DNA of 64,000 nt. It comes from Sphingomonas sp. GTDB lineage: Bacteria; Pseudomonadota; Alphaproteobacteria; Sphingomonadales; Sphingomonadaceae. Numbering within the stretch: position 1 is the first letter of the stretch; each line of letters begins with the position of its first letter. Positions 37,804 through 45,799 of the stretch are shown here, one piece after another. A program made the position numbers and the translations under genes. Location of the stretch: positions 1,702,995 to 1,766,994 of the forward strand of contig JAHBZH010000001.1 of NCBI GenBank assembly GCA_019635535.1, read 5' to 3'. Under the pieces are notes generated by a model that saw only the letters and a list, made by a program, of their open reading frames with translations, was not told the DNA's origin and searched no databases.

Positions 37804-38232
37804 TCAGTAGAGCGTGCCCTTGGGCTCGATGCGGAAGGACAATGCTCCCGGGCCTGCCATGTCACCGAAATTCAGGCTGACCTCGCTCGTCCGGAAGTCA
37901 GGGCGGTTCGAATCGACGAGAATGGTCTCGTTGCCGCTCGAAAGCGGGGTTTCAACGCCGTCGACCGAAACCGTCGCGCCGTTCAGGCCCGCCGGATGCT
38001 GCATGACCACCCGATAGCCGTCGATATTGTTGCAAAGCTGCTGCATCTGGCCGAGCTGGATCACGGCCCCGTTCGCAACCGTGGGCTGATTGAACTGCAC
38101 GCGGCAGACGGTCCGGACGGTGCCCCGAATGTTGATCGAAGCATTTTCCGACGAAGCGAAGGCTGCGCCTTGGCCGCCTATAGCGATAAGGGCTCCGATC
38201 ATGGCGAAAGCGGCGAGCTTGAGATGTTTCAT
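37804..38232 (-). CDS. Small secreted SCPU-like protein, opposite strand, end of cluster 1
   Basis: 142 residues. A signal peptide (MKHLKLAAFAMIGALIAIGGQGAAFA) is followed by a compact beta-rich domain with cysteines in VRTVCRVQF and MQQLCNNIDGY. It resembles the protein at 45007-45420 (shared CRV/CEV start, LGQMQQLCNNIDGYRVVMQHPAGLNGA against a matching LGHLNEYCNAARGYELIVHYAPG block, and a final LSFRI/LSFRV strand). It therefore appears to be the cluster 1 counterpart of that gene, but reversed. It could be a minor subunit or a separately controlled modulator; its promoter must lie upstream of 38232, towards cluster 2. Confidence 0.7.
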   Translation of the reverse strand: MKHLKLAAFAMIGALIAIGGQGAAFASSENASINIRGTVRTVCRVQFNQPTVANGAVIQLGQMQQLCNNIDGYRVVMQHPAGLNGATVSVDGVETPLSSGNETILVDSNRPDFRTSEVSLNFGDMAGPGALSFRIEPKGTLY

Positions 38233-38870
38233 GACTGTTTTCCGTCCCGTTTCGGGGCGGTTTACAGCGCAAATATTAAAAAACCTCTGACGAGCAACAC
38301 CGCATTATTCATGGTATAACAGGCGTGTAATTATACGGTTAATACGGTATTATTCGTTTTGCGCTCGCAGATCTCACGTTTTGACTCGGGCCTCGCCGAG
38401 GCGGCCAGGACATGATTGAGGTGACCGTGCGATGGCTCGGAAGATCGAGCCGGGGCAGGGATGGAACCGCGTGTCTTCTCGCTAAAGCTTAAAACCGGTG
38501 AGCATGGCATCGACCTGGTGGATTAGGTTGGGCGAGGGATGGCGGCGTGGCCTGAAATTCGCAGCCTGACGCGGCGGCAAAGACCAGGGTGGGCGCAGTA
38601 AGCCCCTGTCCGTGCTCGCTGCTGCTGTATTACAGGACGTTGGAATCATCCGGCCCGAATGCCGGAACCGCCATGCCTTGAGGCAGACGCATCAGCTTTT
38701 TGAAATTTGAGAATAGAGACCATATAAACTTAAGAGAAATATTGTATCGCATGTGAAATAAATTCACTAATAACCGAGTGAAATATTTACGATACTGGCT
38801 GATCGACTAAGAACTTCGTTGCCGTATCCGTACATCCCTATCAATGTAATTCGCAAGGTTTCAGGGCTTT
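38233..38870. other. Intergenic region between the two pilus clusters
   Basis: About 640 bases without a supportable gene. The part near 38290-38350 is AT-rich and likely holds the promoter of the reversed small gene. From about 38360 to 38700 the sequence is GC-rich but has stops in all frames and may be decayed coding DNA; I could not recognise a source. From about 38700 to 38860 it is strongly AT-rich. Confidence 0.4.
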
Positions 38871-39027
38871 TTGTGCCATTATCGGACAACGTTCTTCACT
38901 CTTCGTGAGGGAGCGCTTGCTGCAATAGCCATTCCATCCTCCAAAATTCGTCCACCTCCTTCAAAACACGAATAAAAACCTTTGTTAAAGTTTAGCTAAA
39001 TCTTACATAATCCCCAATATAGGGGAT
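38871..39027 (+). promoter_or_regulatory. Duplicated control region of pilus cluster 2 (copy B)
   Basis: Contains TTGTGCCATTATCGGACA (38871-38888), an AT-rich block with CCTTTGTTAAAG and TTTAGCTAAATCTTA, and the palindrome ATCCCC-AATATA-GGGGAT (39010-39027). The order and the interval of 121 bases between box and palindrome are the same as in copy A (31714-31870). It probably gives cluster 2 the same regulation as cluster 1. Confidence 0.6.
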
Positions 39028-39058
39028 GCCAGCCCGGTGCAGATCGCTCTAGGTTTTG

Positions 39059-39139
39059 GCTTCCTTCGGGGGGAGGCGAGTCGAGGGCGGCCACCAAACC
39101 CCGAGGCGCGTCGGTCGGTTCCTATTGGAGACGGAACCG
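39059..39139 (+). ncRNA. Candidate structured 5' leader RNA, copy B
   Basis: First hairpin GCTTCC/GGAGGC (39059-39077), with one G-T pair replacing the G-C of copy A, followed by conserved GCGAGTCG. Second hairpin CGGTTCC/GGAACCG (39116-39139) around the same TATTGGAGAC loop as copy A. It ends 33 bases before the start codon at 39173. Confidence 0.5.
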
Positions 39140-39172
39140 CCGAAGCGTGACGTGTAACGGGGGAAGAAATCC

Positions 39173-39697
39173 ATGCGATTTGGAGGGGTGGCGTTTGTCG
39201 CGCTCTTGCTTTGCGCGCCCGCGATGGCTGCGGAAATCGAGAATGCGCAGTCCCTCGACATTGCCGTTCGCGGCAGAGTCGTCGAACGCTGCACGTTGGC
39301 CGATCTCCCCGATGTCTCTTTCGGCGACATAAGCCGGCCCGGCCTCGGCTTTTCCACGCATGTCGGATTGAGCTGCAACGTTCCGATCAATGTGACGATC
39401 CGGTCTCAAAATGGCGGCCTGGCGAACGAGCTGATGCCGACCGGGCAGGGGCCATATGCCGGCACGCTTCCTTATGCGCTGCAGGTGAGGTTGCCTGTCC
39501 GCACGCCGGAACGCGGAGTCGTTTCTCAAAGATTCGCCAGCCGCGATCTGGTCGCGGGGCAATCCATTTCCAGTGCCGGCGGCATCGCCGTGGACGGCAT
39601 GTCGCTCACCATCGCGCTCGGTTCGCCCGGCCGCGAGGCAGGTTTGCTCGCTGGCCGCTACGGCGAAGTCATCGAGATCACCGTGACTCCAGGCTGA
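39173..39697 (+). CDS. SCPU-like minor pilus subunit, cluster 2
   Basis: 174 residues. ATG 39173 follows GGGGGAAG by seven or so bases. A signal peptide (MRFGGVAFVALLLCAPAMA) precedes a beta-rich domain with two main cysteines (VVERCTLADLPDVSFG and GLSCNVPINVTIRSQNGGL) and a final AGRYGEVIEITVTPG strand, standard for spore-coat-U/Csu subunits. It corresponds to the gene at 32012-32605 in position, leader and fold, although sequences have diverged. First gene of cluster 2. Confidence 0.75.
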   Translation: MRFGGVAFVALLLCAPAMAAEIENAQSLDIAVRGRVVERCTLADLPDVSFGDISRPGLGFSTHVGLSCNVPINVTIRSQNGGLANELMPTGQGPYAGTLPYALQVRLPVRTPERGVVSQRFASRDLVAGQSISSAGGIAVDGMSLTIALGSPGREAGLLAGRYGEVIEITVTPG

Positions 39698-39769
39698 GGG
39701 AGTGAATCAGGCGGCCAAACTCATTCGCCTGCTCAGCACTTTTCAAGAGTTATCCAAGGAGGAAGTGTA

Positions 39770-40474
39770 ATGAAGAAGATCGGTACCATTGCCCTTTTGG
39801 CGGCGAGCATGCTCGCGGCGACCTCGGTGTCCGCGCAGACGCACAATGTCGGCAATTTCGGACCCGGCGCGGCGTTCCCGGGTGGCCCGTCGCTCGCGTT
39901 CAATGCCAATATCGGCATTCCGAACGATTCCTCGGCGGCCACGCCGACAGTGACGACGGCTTTCACCCTGACGGGTTCGGTCGCGCGCGATTGTTCCTAT
40001 CACCAGGGCAATTCGCCGACCCACACGATCCCGCTGGGCGCGATCGGCGTTCTCAATTCGAACAATGAAGTGCCGACGCAGCTGTTCAACCAGGCCGGCA
40101 ATTTCAGCATCGAGATCACGTCGACCTCGGCGGGCTGCAACTTCGCGAACACCGTCGAAGTCACCAAGGTCAACGGCGTCAGCGGCCTCGTGAACAGCGC
40201 GGCTGGCGGTTACGACACCAACAACTTCACCGCCAACATTCCGTACCGCGTCCGCGTGGGCATCCAGGAAGCCAGCACCAACACCACGGCCCCGGCCGCC
40301 GGTGGGTACCAAACCTGGACGGTGGCCGAGAATCAGGGCAGCGATTACCGGACCTATGGCGCGTTCCGTTCGCGCATCATCATGCACGCGCAGGTGGATG
40401 CCCAGAGCAAGGGTCTCGTCGCCGGCACCTACAGCGATACGATCCGTATCGAGCTTCGCGCGGATGCCATTTAA
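39770..40474 (+). CDS. Probable major pilin of the SCPU type, cluster 2
   Basis: 234 residues. ATG 39770 follows AAGGAGG. A signal peptide (MKKIGTIALLAASMLAATSVSAQ) is followed by a beta-rich, Asn/Thr/Ala-rich secreted protein with cysteines in VARDCSYHQG and SAGCNFANT, ending in VAGTYSDTIRIELRADAI, the closing strand of SCPU pilins. It takes the same position as the pilin at 32726-33382 but is clearly different in sequence, so the two clusters probably make distinct fibres. An intrinsic terminator follows at once. Confidence 0.75.
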   Translation: MKKIGTIALLAASMLAATSVSAQTHNVGNFGPGAAFPGGPSLAFNANIGIPNDSSAATPTVTTAFTLTGSVARDCSYHQGNSPTHTIPLGAIGVLNSNNEVPTQLFNQAGNFSIEITSTSAGCNFANTVEVTKVNGVSGLVNSAAGGYDTNNFTANIPYRVRVGIQEASTNTTAPAAGGYQTWTVAENQGSDYRTYGAFRSRIIMHAQVDAQSKGLVAGTYSDTIRIELRADAI

Positions 40475-40489
40475 GTGAAATGAGATGCG

Positions 40490-40517
40490 AGGGGGGAGGG
40501 TTTTCCCTCCCCCCTTT
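40490..40517 (+). terminator. Intrinsic terminator between pilin and chaperone genes, cluster 2
   Basis: Stem GGGGGGAGGG / CCCTCCCCCC with a TTTT loop (40491-40514), plus one outer A-T pair, followed by TTTCATTATTGTTT. It begins 16 bases after the pilin stop, the same location as the terminator in cluster 1. Confidence 0.88.
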
Positions 40518-40542
40518 CATTATTGTTTAGGCACTGGGTTCC

Positions 40543-41367
40543 ATGGCTATGTCGGTGCGTATCTCCGTTTTCTCCCCCTTCGCCCGGCTCCTTGGGTGGA
40601 TGAGCTTTGGGCTGGTTCTCCTGGCGCTTTCGACGATTGCCTTTGCGATGCGCGTGTCGCCGATGATCATCGAGATGACCTCGACCGGCACCGAGAGTTC
40701 CGCGCGTCTCGAAGTGCAGAATTTGAACCAGACCAGGCTCGCCTATGACGTGCGAGTCTATCGAATCACCTATGACGAACAGGGCGGTGTCACCGAAACG
40801 CCCGCCGACGAGGACTTCCTGATCTTTCCGCCCCAGGGCGCGATCCCGCCCGGCGGACGCCAGGTGATGCGTCTGCAATGGGTGGGCGAGCCCAACCTGC
40901 GCGCCTCCCAGTCTTATTATGTCGCCGTAAACCAGTTGCCGGTGCAACTGGATCCCGGCGCGACTCCCGAAGACGTCAGCGGTCAGCTTCAGATCGTCTA
41001 TACGATGAAGGCCCTGGTCGTGGTCGCGCCTCCGGGCGCCACCCCCATGGTCGAGGCCGCCGCTGCGCGCCCGATCGACTATCGGCCACCGGCCCCGGAA
41101 GGGGTGCCCCCGCCGCCGACCGTGCCGGGTGTCGAGATCACGTTGCGCAATACGGGCAACCGCCATGCCATGATGGCGGGCCTCCGCTGGGTCATTGACG
41201 GGACCTCGGAAAGCGGTGAGCCGCTTCAGCAGATCTTCACGCCGGAAGAACTCAACCGCTTGATCGGGGTCGGCTACCTGGCTCCGCTCGATGGAACCAG
41301 GACATTCCGCCTGCCTGTCGAGACTGCGTTCGGCTCCGGCCCGATCCGGGTCCGTTTCGCGAGGTGA
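40543..41367 (+). CDS. Periplasmic pilus chaperone (PapD/CsuC-like), cluster 2
   Basis: 274 residues; ATG 40549 is an alternative start. The N-terminus carries a hydrophobic signal (LGWMSFGLVLLALSTIAFA). The chaperone fold is visible as MRVSPMIIEMTSTGTESSARLEVQNLN, then DEDFLIFPPQGAIPPGGRQVMRLQWVG (the G1-strand region) and SYYVAVNQLPVQL. A proline-rich insertion (YRPPAPEGVPPPPTVPG) separates the two immunoglobulin-like domains and is absent from the cluster 1 chaperone. Its stop overlaps the usher start (GTGA), so the two are coupled. Confidence 0.88.
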   Translation: MAMSVRISVFSPFARLLGWMSFGLVLLALSTIAFAMRVSPMIIEMTSTGTESSARLEVQNLNQTRLAYDVRVYRITYDEQGGVTETPADEDFLIFPPQGAIPPGGRQVMRLQWVGEPNLRASQSYYVAVNQLPVQLDPGATPEDVSGQLQIVYTMKALVVVAPPGATPMVEAAAARPIDYRPPAPEGVPPPPTVPGVEITLRNTGNRHAMMAGLRWVIDGTSESGEPLQQIFTPEELNRLIGVGYLAPLDGTRTFRLPVETAFGSGPIRVRFAR

Positions 41368-43973
41368 AACGAGGCCGCTTGCTTGTGTCCGGAATACTCT
41401 GCCTGGCCGGGGCGGAGATGGGCTACGCGCAAACAATAGTGCCGCTTCCCGGCGGGCGCCCGTCCGGCGATTCCGGGCGGCCCGAGCAGGAACGGTCGTT
41501 GCCTCCGGCGGCATCGGGCCCCGTAACTGCACCCTCGGCTGCGGCCGGGCAACTGCCCCCTGTCCCGCTCGGCCCGCACGGACGCCCCGACATCAATCCC
41601 TATGAACGCGACATCAGCATGACGGTGCCGCTCATGTATCGGAACCGCAGTCTTGGCGACATGCCCATCCGGCTGACATACGATGACCGCCTCTTCGTCG
41701 AGTCTGCGGGGTTCCTGCGACTCATCGGTCCGCTGCTCAACGAAGCCGCACGCGTGGACATGACGCAATTCCTGGTTTCGCGGGACACTTTTTCGCCGGC
41801 GGATCTCGAAGGCCAGGGCGTCGCGCTGGTCTATGATCCATCGACCCTCGCGGTCGTCGTGCTCAATGTCGATCCGGCACGTCGCGCTGTCGAGCGGTTG
41901 TTTGCGCCGCCGACGGGGGACGACGAAACGCCTGATTTTCTGCCGGCGCGCTTTTCGGGCTATCTCAACTTGAACGTTTTCCAGCTCTGGAACTGGGACG
42001 AGGGGCAGAACGATCCACCGTCGATGAACCTCAACGGCGCGATGCGCCTGGGTGGCTTCGTGTTCGAGGGCGACGCCTCGTTTCGATCGGAGACCGGCGT
42101 GACGTCCAGCGGCTATCGTTTCGACCGCAACTATGCACGCCTCGTTTATGATGAACCCGCCCGCTTCCGCCGCTGGTTGCTGGGCGATCTTACGCCCGAG
42201 GTGAGGGGCCAGCAGGGTTTCGTCCAGATGGGCGGCGTGGGCGTGCTGCGCGCGCGGCGGCGCTTCAATGATTTCCGTTCCGCCATCCTGCAGGGCAACC
42301 GCCAGCTGGTGCTGCAGCAGGATTCGAGCGTCCGGATCATACGCAACGGTGTCCTGTACCGCGAGCTTCAGCTGGACGCGGGGTCGTATGATCTGAGCAC
42401 GCTGCCGCTGATTACGGGCAGCAATGATGTCCGTATCGAGGTGCGGGACGGCGGGGGCGCTGTCCAGCTCATCAATTACGAAGCCTATCTCGATCCGATC
42501 GATCTGGAACCCGGCGATTACGAATATGCCGCCTATGTCGGGCCGCTCGGTCGTCAGTTCGGCGGATCTCCGAGTTATGACGGGCCGCTCGCCTTCACCG
42601 GATTCTTCCGCAAGGCGTTCGTCGATCGTCCCGCGATCGGCGTCGGCCTTCAACTGAGCGAGCAGGTCCAGAACGTCACCGGGCAAACCCAATTCATATT
42701 GCGCAATGGCGCGCGGCTTCTGGTGGATGCCGGCCTCAGCCGCTCCAGTCAGGCGGGAATGGGGTATTCGGGGGGCGTGGCTTACGATCAGCTTTTCGAT
42801 CGTGGCGGCCTGATCGATTCCTTCTCGATTCGCGCCGATTATCTTTCGCGGGATTATGCGCTGCTCGGCAACGCTTCCCCGCAGAATTCGACCGAGTCCA
42901 GCATTACCGTTCAATATGCGCGGGCATTCACCCGTGAGTTGAACCTCGTGGTGAGTGGCTCTTATGTCGTGCAGCGCAATCGGGAGGACAGCTATCGCCT
43001 TTCCGCATTGGCCAGCTATTCCATCAATCGGCAATGGAGCCTGCGCGCGGGTGTGGAATATTCCGAATCGCCGGCCTTTTCTCGCGGGGGCGGTTTCGGC
43101 GCCACTGTCGCGCTGGTCTATCAGCCGGATTATCGCACCCGGGCCGAAGCGCGGTATCGGAGCAATACCGACAGCGCCTTTCTCGCATATCTTCGGTCTG
43201 GCTCCGGACGTATCAACAGTGCCGGTTATGGCGCGACGATCAGCCGTGAACAGGACTTCATCAACGCTTCCGGATTCGTCGATTTCACCGCCAATCGTTT
43301 CGATGCGTCCGCGAGCCACACTGTTTCCGGCCGGAGTTTCGATACGTTCGGGGCCGCGAACACCACGACCCTTCGGATCGGAACGACGCTGGCATTCGCC
43401 GACGGCGCTTTCGCGATCGGTCGGCGCATCTCCGACAGTTTCGCGATCCTCACCCCACACCCGACCTTGCGGGGACGCTCCGTGGTGGCGGGGGAGTCGG
43501 TCGAGGACAATGTCTTCATCAGCGCCGGCGGTGCGTTGGGCGGAGCGCTGAACAACGTGTTGAGTTCCTATGTCACGCAATCCATTCAATATGATGTCCG
43601 TGATCCCCCTGTCGGTTACGATATCGGCCCGGGCGTATATCGGGTGAAACCGGCTTATCGGAGCGGCTATCATCTGCGCATCGGCACGGATGCCTATGTC
43701 ACGGCTCTCGGGACGCTTTTCCGCGCGCCGAACGAGGCTGCGCAACTTCTGGGTGGACGAGTCGTCGACATGTCCGACCAGAATGCCGAGCCTAGCCCGT
43801 TCTTCACCAATTCCGCTGGTCGTTTCGCCGTCAGCGGCCTGCGGCCCGGCAGGCGCTACCGGGTAGAAATCTATCGGGGCGGCGATATCCTGCCCGTTTT
43901 CGAATTCGAGGTCCCGGCGGACAATGACGGGTTGGTTAACCTTGGCAATGTAGTGCCCCCGGCGAGGAATTAG
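41364..43973 (+). CDS. Outer-membrane pilus usher (FimD/CsuD family), cluster 2
   Basis: 869 residues from GTG 41364. A signal peptide (LLVSGILCLAGAEMGYAQ) is followed by a Pro/Gly-rich linker, the N-terminal domain (INPYERDISMTVPLMYRNRSLGDMPI), the beta-barrel with DLSTLPLITGSNDVRIEVRDGGG and LEPGDYEYAAYVGPLG usher motifs, and C-terminal domains ending in GRFAVSGLRPGRRYRVEIY. It is a clear paralog of the usher at 34318-36831, with the same layout (YRSGYHLRIGTDAYVTALGTL against YRSGYLVTAGSDYSVTVVGTL) but considerable divergence, so the duplication is old. Secretes and assembles the cluster 2 pilus. Confidence 0.92.
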   Translation: MKRGRLLVSGILCLAGAEMGYAQTIVPLPGGRPSGDSGRPEQERSLPPAASGPVTAPSAAAGQLPPVPLGPHGRPDINPYERDISMTVPLMYRNRSLGDMPIRLTYDDRLFVESAGFLRLIGPLLNEAARVDMTQFLVSRDTFSPADLEGQGVALVYDPSTLAVVVLNVDPARRAVERLFAPPTGDDETPDFLPARFSGYLNLNVFQLWNWDEGQNDPPSMNLNGAMRLGGFVFEGDASFRSETGVTSSGYRFDRNYARLVYDEPARFRRWLLGDLTPEVRGQQGFVQMGGVGVLRARRRFNDFRSAILQGNRQLVLQQDSSVRIIRNGVLYRELQLDAGSYDLSTLPLITGSNDVRIEVRDGGGAVQLINYEAYLDPIDLEPGDYEYAAYVGPLGRQFGGSPSYDGPLAFTGFFRKAFVDRPAIGVGLQLSEQVQNVTGQTQFILRNGARLLVDAGLSRSSQAGMGYSGGVAYDQLFDRGGLIDSFSIRADYLSRDYALLGNASPQNSTESSITVQYARAFTRELNLVVSGSYVVQRNREDSYRLSALASYSINRQWSLRAGVEYSESPAFSRGGGFGATVALVYQPDYRTRAEARYRSNTDSAFLAYLRSGSGRINSAGYGATISREQDFINASGFVDFTANRFDASASHTVSGRSFDTFGAANTTTLRIGTTLAFADGAFAIGRRISDSFAILTPHPTLRGRSVVAGESVEDNVFISAGGALGGALNNVLSSYVTQSIQYDVRDPPVGYDIGPGVYRVKPAYRSGYHLRIGTDAYVTALGTLFRAPNEAAQLLGGRVVDMSDQNAEPSPFFTNSAGRFAVSGLRPGRRYRVEIYRGGDILPVFEFEVPADNDGLVNLGNVVPPARN

Positions 43974-43984
43974 AGGGCGGTCCC

Positions 43985-44899
43985 ATGCGACACAGATACT
44001 TATTCGCAATCATTCTGGCCGGGTGTTCTTCGATGACGATCGCTCAGTCCGGTGCCGACACAAGCGATCGGGGCTGCAGGCTGAGGATCGACACCGGCTC
44101 GTCGAACTGGGTCGTGCGCGGTTACGATCCGTTCGACAATGCCGCTCCGCTGGGGTCCTACAGCGTCACCTTCATCAATGAAGGGCGGGGCACCTGCAAT
44201 TTCACTCCGATCTTTCGGCTCGACAACGAGCCTTTCGGGCTGTCGAGCGGGCGGGGCATGCGCGTGCCTTACGGGCTGTTGGATCTCCGTTCGGATATGA
44301 TCGTCACTCCGGCGTCGGGCCGCACGGAGCGCTCGCTCATGCGGAGGTTCATTTCTCTTGCCGCGAACGAGCAGAAGAATGTCCAGTTTCAGTTCACCGT
44401 ACCGATCGATTATCTGAGAGACGATGGCGAATTCCTTCAAAATATCTTGCTCGAAGCCGAGCAAGCCGACGGCACGGTGATCGCGGGGCGCCCGCTGGTG
44501 TTAGGCGTGAACGTCCTGCCCTCGGCGCGTATCGGCCTTTCCGGCGCGTTCGAGGTCTACGGGGGCCAGGTCTCGGTCGATCTCGGCCGGCTTGAGCCCG
44601 GCGTGGCACCGGTGCCGCTCCAATTGCGTGTCCAGAGCACGCGACGCTATCGGATCAGCGTGCAGTCCCTACATAACGGCAATTTGCGACTGGGCGACTC
44701 GAACTGGACGGTGCCGTATCAGGTCTCGGTCGGAGACCGCACTTTCACGTTGACGGGCGGTGCCACCGAACATCTGTTCGGCAGTGGCAACGGGTATCGC
44801 CGCGAATCCTTGCCGCTGTCGTTCATCGTCGGCCCCACGAACGAGCGAAGGGCGGGGAGCTATTCGGATGTGGTGTCAATTGCGGTCGCGCCACAATGA
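43985..44899 (+). CDS. Pilus tip-type SCPU protein, cluster 2
   Basis: 304 residues. Signal peptide MRHRYLFAIILAGCSSMTIAQ; the Cys in LAGCSS could make it a lipoprotein, though the context also fits ordinary cleavage at IAQ. Two beta-rich domains follow; the second (from about residue 180, LPSARIGLSGAFEVYGGQVSVDLGRL) ends in RAGSYSDVVSIAVAP, the SCPU closing strand. Position after the usher and two-domain size match CsuE-type tip adhesins. Adhesive target unknown. Confidence 0.73.
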   Translation: MRHRYLFAIILAGCSSMTIAQSGADTSDRGCRLRIDTGSSNWVVRGYDPFDNAAPLGSYSVTFINEGRGTCNFTPIFRLDNEPFGLSSGRGMRVPYGLLDLRSDMIVTPASGRTERSLMRRFISLAANEQKNVQFQFTVPIDYLRDDGEFLQNILLEAEQADGTVIAGRPLVLGVNVLPSARIGLSGAFEVYGGQVSVDLGRLEPGVAPVPLQLRVQSTRRYRISVQSLHNGNLRLGDSNWTVPYQVSVGDRTFTLTGGATEHLFGSGNGYRRESLPLSFIVGPTNERRAGSYSDVVSIAVAPQ

Positions 44900-45006
44900 T
44901 CTTCTTCAACGCCTGTGCGGCTTTCCGCCTGAATTAACCTTACTCGCAAACCATGACTTAAAATCACTTTGGTTAAGCTTCCCGCGAACGAAAGTTGGGG
45001 GGCGTC

Positions 45007-45420
45007 ATGGTTCGCAACGCCGCGGCTGCCATATGTATGCTGGGAATGGTTGCGGTCGGGACGCCGGTGCGTGCTCAGACCGCGGCACATAATCTGCGAG
45101 TGACGGTGCCCGTCACCTGTGAGGTCAGCTACCGGCCTTCTCAATCGAACGCTGCGACGGTTGGCCCGGTGATGCTCGGGCATCTGAACGAATATTGCAA
45201 TGCCGCGCGCGGCTATGAGTTGATCGTGCATTATGCTCCCGGCACGCTCCGCGGCGCCGTACTTGCGGTCGGGGGCGATCAGGTCGTCCTGAACGGTTCG
45301 GGAGAAGCGGTGATCAGCAGGGCGGCGGGCGCGCGGAGCCGCAATCGGGAACTGCTCGCCCAGCCGGGTAATGCCGGTTTCGATACGGACCGCCTGAGTT
45401 TCCGCGTCCTGCCTCTCTGA
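45007..45420 (+). CDS. Small secreted SCPU-like protein, end of cluster 2
   Basis: 137 residues from ATG 45007, after GGGGGG (44997-45002); TTG 44995 would add four residues. A signal peptide (MVRNAAAAICMLGMVAVGTPVRAQ) is followed by a compact domain with VTCEVSY and NEYCNAARGYELIVHYAPG. It is paralogous to the reversed gene at 37804-38232, which occupies the corresponding end of cluster 1. A short AT-rich gap before it (44900-44990) may contain its own promoter. Role unknown; a minor subunit or assembly factor is plausible. Confidence 0.7.
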   Translation: MVRNAAAAICMLGMVAVGTPVRAQTAAHNLRVTVPVTCEVSYRPSQSNAATVGPVMLGHLNEYCNAARGYELIVHYAPGTLRGAVLAVGGDQVVLNGSGEAVISRAAGARSRNRELLAQPGNAGFDTDRLSFRVLPL

Positions 45421-45799
45421 TCGAGCGCAGCTACCAAGGTATCAGGCCCAAAACACAAGTGCCCGGGCGTTTCCGCCCGGGCACCCGTGGGACGGCTCGC
45501 GCCGTCCACCCCCTTGTGACGCTGCGGCCCGCGCGCTCGTCCCACCTCGCAAGGGTTGAGCGGGGCCGTAGCCTCCCCGAACCAGGCTTAAGTCCTTGGT
45601 TGCGTGGGAAGAGGCTATGCTCCCCTGCCTGTCTTGTCATCGCTCTATCGGTCACCGCGGCCCTTTTGCATCGCCGCTGTGGCCATCCGGCCACAGGCCG
45701 CCGGCCCGCCCCGCGGACGATCCCGCCATTGCGGATATCGAGCACGGACCCTAGAGGTCGGCTTCGTTCGTCCGCCGTTTCGAAAAGCCGTTTCCGCCT
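45421..45799. other. Hairpin-rich intergenic region upstream of proS
   Basis: A 379-base gap with several strong inverted repeats: GTGCCCGGGCG/CGCCCGGGCAC (45459-45484), GACGGC/GCCGTC around TCGC just after it, and CTGTGGCC/GGCCACAG (45677-45696). I could not match it to a known RNA family such as 6S, SRP or a riboswitch. It may hold an unrecognised RNA or simply the pilus terminator and the proS promoter. Confidence 0.4.
45459..45484 (+). terminator. Probable factor-independent terminator after pilus cluster 2
   Basis: A perfect 11-bp stem with a TTTC loop, 38 bases after the last pilus-cluster stop. No T-run follows on the plus strand, so termination may be partial or the hairpin may serve another purpose. 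Confidence 0.5.

Noticed and set aside
38360..38700. Remnant of an insertion sequence transposase
   Set aside because: Stops in all frames and no recognisable DDE or IS110 motif; no terminal inverted repeats or target duplication seen.
41274..44009. Antisense open frame of about 911 codons opposite the cluster 2 usher
   Set aside because: The usher frame has a signal peptide and family motifs; the opposite frame has neither and results from codon bias.
45500..45690. 6S RNA or SRP RNA upstream of proS
   Set aside because: The SRP core (GGTCAGG...GGAAGCAGCC) is absent and I could not fit the 6S central bubble.
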